Source: an uncultured Cyclobacteriaceae bacterium
Lineage (GTDB): Bacteria > Bacteroidota > Bacteroidia > Cytophagales > Cyclobacteriaceae
Reading direction: 5' to 3'
Assembly: GCA_947492745.1 (NCBI GenBank)
Contig: CANLOE010000070.1
Coordinates: 1 to 38,936 of the forward strand
Length of the DNA: 38,936 nucleotides
The notes under the pieces were generated by a model, which worked only from the letters and a program-made list of their open reading frames with translations, searched no databases and was not told the DNA's origin. The first letter of the stretch is position 1; the number at the start of each line of letters is the position of its first letter. Both the position numbers and the translations under genes were made by a program. This document shows positions 33,229-38,936 of this stretch, piece after piece.

Positions 33229-34328
33229 CTAATCCTTTTTGAAAACAATGCTATCGCTCCTATCCCTACGAAGTAGAGGATATATACTATATCCAAAATA
33301 GGGATAATATAGCCGTCCGCCCTGATTCCGAATTTTTTGGCTACTACGACACAAATTCCCTGAAGTAGTACCATGTATACTACCAAACTGCCTAAAGTTA
33401 GGTAAAGTTGTGTTCCCAGCAATGCTAAAACCATACCTAATATCCAAAACAGTACTTTTGTTAACGAAAAAATGCCTAAAATGATTTTATCTTTTCGACG
33501 ATAATGTTTTCCGACGGACAGATGGCGTATTTTTTGTCGGAAAAAGGCTTTCCAGGTACTTTTGGGAACGGAAAGCGTCAGGGCTGTGGGGCCTAATACT
33601 GATTCCGTATTTCTGTTGTGTGCTACCGCGTTGATAAAAAGGTCATCATCTCCCCCCGTTATTTTCATATGTTTCATGAAACCTTTGTTGTTCATGAACA
33701 GGGATTTGCGGTAGGCTAGATTACGGCCTACCCCCATATAGGGCATGCCCAAGGCTTCCATACCCAAGTATTGCATGCCTGTATGTAGGGTCTCATAACG
33801 GAGGAAACGGTTCAGGAAACTTTTTTCTTCTTGGTATTGGGAGAAACCCAGTACTACTTCTTTCTCCTTGTAGAACCCTCGTGCCATTGTCGCTATCCAG
33901 TGATCACTGTTGGGCAGGCAGTCCGCATCTGTCAGTAGTAAGTGTTCGTGCTTTGCTGCTTTGATGCCTAAGCTAAGTGCGTATTTTTTTCCGTTGAAGG
34001 AGTCGGGGAGATGCTCAACGGTCACTACTTTTAGCTTTTCGTTCTGAGTCTCTTCTATACGCAGGTAGTCCCAGGTACCGTCATCGGACCTGTCGTTTAC
34101 CACTACGATTTCATAGGTCGGATATACTTGGGAGTTCAAATGGGACAGTAGTATTTTGAGATTTTCCAGCTCATTTCTGGCACAGGCTATGACCGATATC
34201 GGTGGCAGCTCGCCAGCTACACTTTCTGCTATTTTTCGGGAAGTAATGGATATTCCCCAACACAGAAGGTACAGAGACTGTATCGCAAAACAAATGCAGA
34301 AGATATAGAAAATGACATTCAAAAGCAT
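33219..34328 (-). CDS. Membrane-anchored family 2 glycosyltransferase
   Basis: A 369-aa protein with an N-terminal membrane helix (about 3-28), a GT-A catalytic domain (about 44-270) and three more hydrophobic segments near the C-terminus (about 285-310, 312-335 and 343-362). Catalytic landmarks: SVIACARNELENL (45-57), VVVNDRSDDGT (75-85), LLLTDADCLP (130-139) for metal binding, GGDDDLFIN (about 226) and RQKIRHLS as the QxxRW-like motif. This resembles processive GT2 enzymes or glycosyltransferases for cell-surface glycolipids. The stop overlaps the ECF sigma start by 10 bp. Start ATG at 34328; the gap upstream is filled by a B element. Confidence 0.9.
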   Translation of the reverse strand: MLLNVIFYIFCICFAIQSLYLLCWGISITSRKIAESVAGELPPISVIACARNELENLKILLSHLNSQVYPTYEIVVVNDRSDDGTWDYLRIEETQNEKLKVVTVEHLPDSFNGKKYALSLGIKAAKHEHLLLTDADCLPNSDHWIATMARGFYKEKEVVLGFSQYQEEKSFLNRFLRYETLHTGMQYLGMEALGMPYMGVGRNLAYRKSLFMNNKGFMKHMKITGGDDDLFINAVAHNRNTESVLGPTALTLSVPKSTWKAFFRQKIRHLSVGKHYRRKDKIILGIFSLTKVLFWILGMVLALLGTQLYLTLGSLVVYMVLLQGICVVVAKKFGIRADGYIIPILDIVYILYFVGIGAIALFSKRIRWS

Positions 34329-34436
34329 GAAAATGGACGCTAAAAAAATAAATATAAGATGTTTAAGGTAGTTCTTGCTACTTTGTCATTAAAATTTGGT
34401 GTGGAATTTCCATTGGGGCGTCGATATGAAAGTATA

Positions 34437-34598
34437 ATACAAATTTGGGTTTTAAATGTCGTATAAGATTGCGCGGGTCATTTTGGTATCAATCAAGGCG
34501 ATAACCGCAGGGATAGCAGCGCTATCGCGAGGATTGTCAACGCAGAGCGAAGCAAAATGAACAGGAAGATAGGCGATATTTAAAAGCTAAGTTTGTAT
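34437..34598 (+). repeat. Repeat family B, copy 4 (162 bp)
   Basis: Starts ATACAAATTTGGGTTTTAAA and ends AAAAGCTAAGTTTGTAT. Here the central hairpin reads GGGATAGCAGCGCTATCGC, with one changed base on the right arm. Twenty-one of the 25 end bases match their inverted partners. It sits between the membrane GT2 promoter region and the 3' end of the glycoside hydrolase. Confidence 0.85.
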
Positions 34599-34673
34599 AA
34601 ATCAAGGACGGCTGTTAAGGAGAAGTGTTTTTACGTTGCCTTTGCGCTTAAGGGTTTTGCTCTGGACGAATAA

Positions 34674-34737
34674 ATCATGGACCGACCCCTGAGGTCGGTC
34701 CATGATGTGATAACATCGTATACTGCATGCAGTATAC
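34674..34737 (-). terminator. Two perfect hairpins after the glycoside hydrolase
   Basis: 34718-34737 is a perfect 20-bp palindrome GTATACTGCATGCAGTATAC that includes the last base of the stop codon. About 10 bp further, ATCATGGACCGACC (34674-34687) pairs with GGTCGGTCCATGAT (34693-34706), a perfect 14-bp stem with a 5-nt loop. No long T run follows, so simple intrinsic termination is uncertain. The pair could instead be a transcript-stabilising 3' structure or a bidirectional block. Confidence 0.55.
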
Positions 34738-37700
34738 TATAGCTTGTTGATTCGCTCATAGATCAGACCATCCTCAGTGATGACTTTGATCAGGTAACTT
34801 CCTGCCCTCAATTTTTTGAGGGATATTTCATGAGGTAATGCGTCAAAAGATTGCAACACCTTGCCGGTCATTGTTTCCAGTGTGACCTTCCTTACCTTCT
34901 CATCTCCGATGGTATCGTTTACTTTCAGTTCAATGATGTCATTACCAGGGTTAGGGAATATGCTCAGAGTAAAGCCTTTCTCTTCCTTACTTTTATCTAC
35001 GATATCCTCTAGTCGTCTTGAGGAACCGACAGGGAGCAGCTTCCATTGTTGGTTCTGGAAGTTTTTGTTGAAGCTATGCACTTTGGCATTTCCCTTATCT
35101 CCACTGCCCTTGTCCAGCGCCATGGACGGGCAATGGACAGGATTCAGGTAATATTTCCCTCCAATAGATTGTATGTACCATTTTTGATGGTCATGTACGG
35201 ATTCTTTCCATGTTTTGACATTGGTATTATTAGTACAGCCACCATTATAGACTTCAAGGAACTTTTCCGTATCCACGTTCTTTATGGTATGCTGGCTATT
35301 GCCCACATGCTTGAATATCCACTGCTGGTCTTCCCAACTTCCCGCATCGTACAGACTGACATTGAAATTGTCCCTATCAGGTCCTATCAGGTTCTCTCCA
35401 TTGTGGGAGTTTTGGATAGTGTAGGTTCCGCTAATGATTTTGTATTTGTTGTCAATACCACGGTTTCCGCCCACTTCCAATAATAGAACATCTTCAGGTT
35501 GCATCGTAAAGTTATTTTCTTTCGCGACCCCATTGATCATGTTCATGATAGGTAGCGATGAGGTGCTTCCATCTAGACTAAGTGTGATGGTAGCATCTTC
35601 ATTTCCCAAGTTGACCAGAGTGATGATATTTCTGCCGTCTGCTGTTTTTATGGAACGATGTACCACTCCCTTGAAGCCGGTTCTCTTTTTATTGTCTTCG
35701 GTGACTTCGACAATTAGCTTTTCTCCCTCTTCCTTGAGAATACGCAGTGCCTCATCTTTGATCTGCTCGTCGGCGACGGTAATGAGTTGACCATTGCTGC
35801 TGCTCAGCTTCAAGGTGTGTAGTTCTCCATATTCGTCCATCATAAGGCTTTTGGTGTCTATTAGGATAATACCACCTCTGTCCAGATAGGCCTGAAGTGC
35901 CTCCAGTTCACTTTCTTTCACGTACTCTGTATTGCTAATGATGAGAACCTTCCATTTTTGTAGGTTGCGGTCGATGATTTTTTCCGTAGCAAAGCCCATG
36001 CGATGCCCTTCAAAAAACAAGGACTCATAGAGTTCTTGGGTCTGTGTCATATGATCCGCTTTATTGATGGCCGAGGTCTCCGAATAAAAGAGGCGAAGTG
36101 GTGCGGGCATTTCCTGGATGAGTGACATTTCCTCACTGTTGGCATTCAAATCGATGATCATGCTGTGTACGGTGGCCAGCGTCTTGGGTAACTGGCCCAC
36201 CTGGCCGGTACTGGTCCAGTTGGGGTCGGAAGCCCCATCTTTCAAACGGTGCCATGCCCAGTTTTTGTTGATGTCCATGCCCTGTATCGTAGCGAGCCAG
36301 TGGCAGGCATAAACGTAAGATGGCTCTTGGAACAGGTCCGTATAAGCTGAATTGGTGATCATGTGTCCCTCGGAGTTGTAATTGACGGCATTTGGCTTTA
36401 TGGAGTTGAAAAAATCGTAGGACATGGCCATACCTATCCAATCCATATCGTAATCTTCCATCCAAGGAACTCTTTTGTAACTGTGACCATCCGATGTGCT
36501 GGCGTCATTACCGATCAGCTCTGTCATCTCCGTCAATTCCTCAAAATTGAGTCCATTATCTCGTGCATTGCCGCTCCACTGCGCCGGTATCAGTTTGATA
36601 TGGGTCTTTGCATTGGGATCATGCTTCTTTATCTCGCTATGCAAAAAATCGAACCACTGGGTTACTCTCCACTGATTGAAGCGCATGAAATCGTACCATT
36701 TTGCCGTACCTCTTATGCTCTTGGGAATAGGGGTCCGGATACTAAATGCCGCCTTGTCAAAAGAGGTGAAGTTTGTTTTCCAGCGTTCGTTCATCGTTCT
36801 AAGGCTTCCATGCTTGTCTCTGAGCCAACTGGAGAATTTCTTCTTGGTATTATCGGAAATGTCCACTATCGCCCATGTACCGGAGGTGTTCCAGTGCGGC
36901 TCGTTCGTCAGTCCGTAACCAATAGCGGATGCCTGTTTTCCGGCCAGCTCGGGGACTACTTCTTTGAACAGTGCTTCGAATATGGGGCGGACTTCGGGGT
37001 GGTCAATGTTAAAACGGGTGTGTTGTGTTTTCCCATCGAGAATTTCAGGATAATCATCTATGATAAACTGAGGCAGGTTCTGTCCTATAAATGGATCACC
37101 AAAGTTATTGTCCTTGGCTTTTTCCAGTGCATTTTTTACCCAACTTTTCAGTGAAAGTTCTCCATTGGAGTTCTTCTGGATGTGGGTTGGAGTAAAATAG
37201 AACCCTGAGACATTGCCAAAATACTCGCGGGTATCGAATTCATTGATTTTAGGAGTCTTGAATATCCAGTCATTGATGAAAACAGGCTTGCCATTGCTGA
37301 TAACGCGACTGTCTTTTATTTCCATATTGTCCCAAACGATTTCGTTCGATGGTTTTCGTATCGTTTCACCTCGGAGGAGGCTATTGAGCTCAGCGATGGC
37401 CTCTTCCAATAGTTCTATCACATCGGTTCTTTGCTTGTCGGGAAGAAGCTCGGCAAGCTCGTTTATCGTTAGATCGGAAGTATAGCTGACAGCTTTGTAT
37501 TTTCTGAATGCCTCTTTGTTAACGTCGACATTGGCATCGTCCCAGTCCGCATAGATCAGATAGAGCTCTGCAACCCTTATCTTCATGCGTTCCTTTTCTG
37601 TCTGTATGTTTTGAGCCTCTGCTTTGTCGATGAGTTCGGTCAGTGTATTGATCTTGTTCCTCGCTTGCTGGGTTAAGGACTGTGCCACAGCTCCATGCCA

Positions 37701-37769
37701 GTAGAGTGTTGATAGAACTATTGCAAGAATTATGTTCTTGAATTTATTCAATGGTTTATGTATTTTCAT
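34737..37769 (-). CDS. Secreted clan GH-A glycoside hydrolase with ricin-type lectin domain and T9SS tail
   Basis: A 1010-aa exported enzyme. A signal peptide (1-30, ending GAVAQ) precedes a helical region (about 31-140). A (beta/alpha)8 catalytic domain follows, with the acid/base motif GYGLTNEPHWN (284-294, Glu290), a QWSGNARDNGLNFEE block (397-411) and a plausible nucleophile Glu467 in NYNSEGHM. A GH42-like beta-sandwich follows (about 540-770, ALQAYLDRGGIILIDT). A ricin-B/CBM13-like domain (about 775-915) has three QxW-type repeats: DQQWIF, DHQKWYI and NQQWKL. The last 75 residues (FTLSIFPNPGND, MTGKVLQSF, AGSYLIKV) are a Por-type type IX secretion signal. It should act outside the cell on a polysaccharide; agar- or galactan-type substrates are possible but not shown. 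No SusCD pair is visible. Confidence 0.85.
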   Translation of the reverse strand: MKIHKPLNKFKNIILAIVLSTLYWHGAVAQSLTQQARNKINTLTELIDKAEAQNIQTEKERMKIRVAELYLIYADWDDANVDVNKEAFRKYKAVSYTSDLTINELAELLPDKQRTDVIELLEEAIAELNSLLRGETIRKPSNEIVWDNMEIKDSRVISNGKPVFINDWIFKTPKINEFDTREYFGNVSGFYFTPTHIQKNSNGELSLKSWVKNALEKAKDNNFGDPFIGQNLPQFIIDDYPEILDGKTQHTRFNIDHPEVRPIFEALFKEVVPELAGKQASAIGYGLTNEPHWNTSGTWAIVDISDNTKKKFSSWLRDKHGSLRTMNERWKTNFTSFDKAAFSIRTPIPKSIRGTAKWYDFMRFNQWRVTQWFDFLHSEIKKHDPNAKTHIKLIPAQWSGNARDNGLNFEELTEMTELIGNDASTSDGHSYKRVPWMEDYDMDWIGMAMSYDFFNSIKPNAVNYNSEGHMITNSAYTDLFQEPSYVYACHWLATIQGMDINKNWAWHRLKDGASDPNWTSTGQVGQLPKTLATVHSMIIDLNANSEEMSLIQEMPAPLRLFYSETSAINKADHMTQTQELYESLFFEGHRMGFATEKIIDRNLQKWKVLIISNTEYVKESELEALQAYLDRGGIILIDTKSLMMDEYGELHTLKLSSSNGQLITVADEQIKDEALRILKEEGEKLIVEVTEDNKKRTGFKGVVHRSIKTADGRNIITLVNLGNEDATITLSLDGSTSSLPIMNMINGVAKENNFTMQPEDVLLLEVGGNRGIDNKYKIISGTYTIQNSHNGENLIGPDRDNFNVSLYDAGSWEDQQWIFKHVGNSQHTIKNVDTEKFLEVYNGGCTNNTNVKTWKESVHDHQKWYIQSIGGKYYLNPVHCPSMALDKGSGDKGNAKVHSFNKNFQNQQWKLLPVGSSRRLEDIVDKSKEEKGFTLSIFPNPGNDIIELKVNDTIGDEKVRKVTLETMTGKVLQSFDALPHEISLKKLRAGSYLIKVITEDGLIYERINKL

Positions 37770-38422
37770 GTTTCTTTAAGGTTTAAAGCAATTTATTAGT
37801 CTAATTTAAGTAAACTTTTGTAATGATATTTGATTGTATTTTATCGATAGCTGCATTTTCTATCCAATGGACAAATGCTTCGGTGAAGTATGTTTTGAGT
37901 GCTGTGACCCCGCTACTACACTTTGCTCTACATAGTTTTTATGAGGAAGTTTATGGGACTCCATCAGCGCTAGGCCCTCCCTTGATCTGAAGAGTAATCG
38001 ACACGATTTGGGAAAGTGTCAGGTCGAGGTCTCGTTAGTGTCTACCTCTACCAAGTATGAAATGCTGTAGCATGGATGGGTTGTCACTCATTATCCCATC
38101 GCTTGCTTCATTGACTGTCTAGGATAAGGGGCGACGAGACTTTGTACTATAGAGGCACCCGTTGAGCCATTGGGTTTTTGTGAGTACAAGGGGGACAGGG
38201 TGATTTTTTGACGGATGCTTATTTGAGCAGCACGGAAGCCGAATATTTTGCAATCTTACGTTGAGTGCCTTCAACAAGGAGCTGGCTCCCATGAAGTCGG
38301 AATGGATATTGGTCTTTGCAAAGTCCTAGTGTAGGTAAGGGGGATACTTATAGGGGTGTCCATTTTGAGCAAGTCATAAATAGCTACAGGTTGTCGCCTT
38401 AGTGTCTGAATTTCAGTAATTT
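37770..38422. other. Long non-coding gap upstream of the glycoside hydrolase
   Basis: About 650 bp. Several frames carry short protein-like stretches broken by stops, for example minus-strand KDQYPFRLHGSQLLVEGTQR near 38260-38320, so a decayed gene is possible but unnamed. No repeat family member and no clear promoter were seen. Confidence 0.4.
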
Positions 38423-38639
38423 TTGTTGGCTATATATGCTCTTGTAGGCGGTGCCATAGGTTTTTTCCTGCCATACCTGTTTTTTTCGGTCATAGATAGG
38501 TATGTGCCTGTTCTTCTTTCTGATAGCGTGATAATTTCCAAAGCTGTAAGACAGGGTTCAGATGGGGAACGTCATTATCCAAGTTGCCGATATGGCGAGT
38601 ACGGTGCTTAGGGAACTGGATTTCATAAGGGAAAGGTGA
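38423..38639 (+). pseudogene. Possible frameshifted small membrane protein
   Basis: One frame gives LAIYALVGGAIGFFLPYLFF as a membrane segment followed by SVIDRYVPVLLSDSVIISKA, then loses protein character. Another frame starting at ATG 38562 gives MGNVIIQVADMASTVLRELD and FIRER before a TGA. A single frameshift around 38555 would join the two into one about 70-residue protein. There is no ATG start in the first part. I do not recognise the family. Confidence 0.25.
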
Positions 38640-38745
38640 ATCTGCCCGGGAACGAATGGCTATCGGGGACTGATTTGCTGAAGGTAATGGTAGCAGGAAA
38701 GGCTCTCTTTTACTGTTATGTCTCTTCGTTTTGCCATCAATACAA

Positions 38746-38812
38746 TTATCCCCAATTGATCAATAGGAACTCGTCATGAGAACATAAAGTGCAATAAAGT
38801 CAGTGGTTTACC
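38746..38812 (-). repeat. Repeat family A, variant copy near the window end
   Basis: Minus strand: AAACCACTGACTTTATTGCA, CTTTATGTTCTCATGACGAG, TTCCTATTGATCAATTGGGG. It belongs with the variant at 3911-3976. Positions 38813-38936 show nothing I can assign. Confidence 0.5.
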
Positions 38813-38936
38813 CCAGATTGTCAATGTCGTTTAGTTAAGGAAAAAGTGTTAACTTAAGCTTGTAGGAAAAGGGAGCGAGAATTTTTCAGTAGCGCATTGA
38901 AAGTACAGAGATCCTTTACCTTTTCGGAGGATCTTT

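Noticed and set aside
4014-34598. B elements as a CRISPR array
   Set aside because: Copies are kilobases apart, about 161 bp long, in both orientations, and have terminal inverted repeats; there are no spacers or cas genes.

Overview
The window looks like chromosomal DNA of a Bacteroidota bacterium, most likely a marine-type member of the Cytophagales. Several things point there. One secreted enzyme carries a C-terminal type IX secretion (Por) sorting domain. Good matches to the Bacteroidota -7 promoter element TAnnTTTG lie upstream of trxA, dnaE and the glycan operon. There is a 7TMR-DISM sensor kinase, a YfhO-family protein, a glycosyltransferase/ECF-sigma gene pair, and a small peptide gene with the Bacteroidota GG-type leader. 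The genus cannot be fixed from the sequence. Almost every recognisable gene is on the minus strand.

Layout. 0.4-3.8 kb: an AddA/UvrD-like helicase-nuclease. 4.3-6.4 kb: a membrane sensor histidine kinase. 7.6-8.4 kb: an SH3-domain lipoprotein, the main plus-strand gene. 8.9-19.6 kb: a tight nine-gene minus-strand operon for a surface glycan containing a nonulosonic (sialic-acid-like) sugar. In order of transcription it holds a YfhO membrane protein, a GT2 glycosyltransferase, a GT42/MptE-like GNGPSL protein, a hexapeptide O-acetyltransferase, an SpsF-like cytidylyltransferase, a NeuB-like synthase, a methyltransferase, a GT2 fused to a degenerate CMP-sialate-synthetase-like domain, and a Wzx-type flippase. 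20.3-20.5 kb: a likely small structured RNA with its own terminator. 20.7-21.5 kb: an unknown protein with one membrane segment. 22.5 kb: thioredoxin. 23.7-27.9 kb: a DnaE replicative polymerase with an N-terminal DnaQ-type exonuclease. 29.2-31.1 kb: a secreted protein and rsmG. 31.7-31.9 kb: a RiPP-type precursor gene broken by an amber codon. 31.9-34.3 kb: a GNAT acetyltransferase, an ECF sigma factor and a membrane GT2. 34.7-37.8 kb: a large secreted glycoside hydrolase with a ricin-type lectin domain and a T9SS tail. The last 1.2 kb holds only decayed sequence.

The most striking structural feature is in the gaps between genes. They hold at least four unrelated families of short non-coding repeats, here called A, B, C and D. 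Three have terminal inverted repeats. B is about 161 bp, with 25-bp ends and an internal hairpin, in four full copies and one truncated copy. C occurs in sizes of about 108, 221, 298 and possibly 593 bp, with TTA/TAA target duplications. D has two copies of exactly 162 bp with 3-bp target duplications. A has no obvious inverted ends and seven copies or fragments. These look like MITE-type elements moved by a transposase encoded elsewhere. They fill the loose gaps and are absent from the glycan operon.

All calls come from reading sequence and translations by eye. No database or folding program was run.
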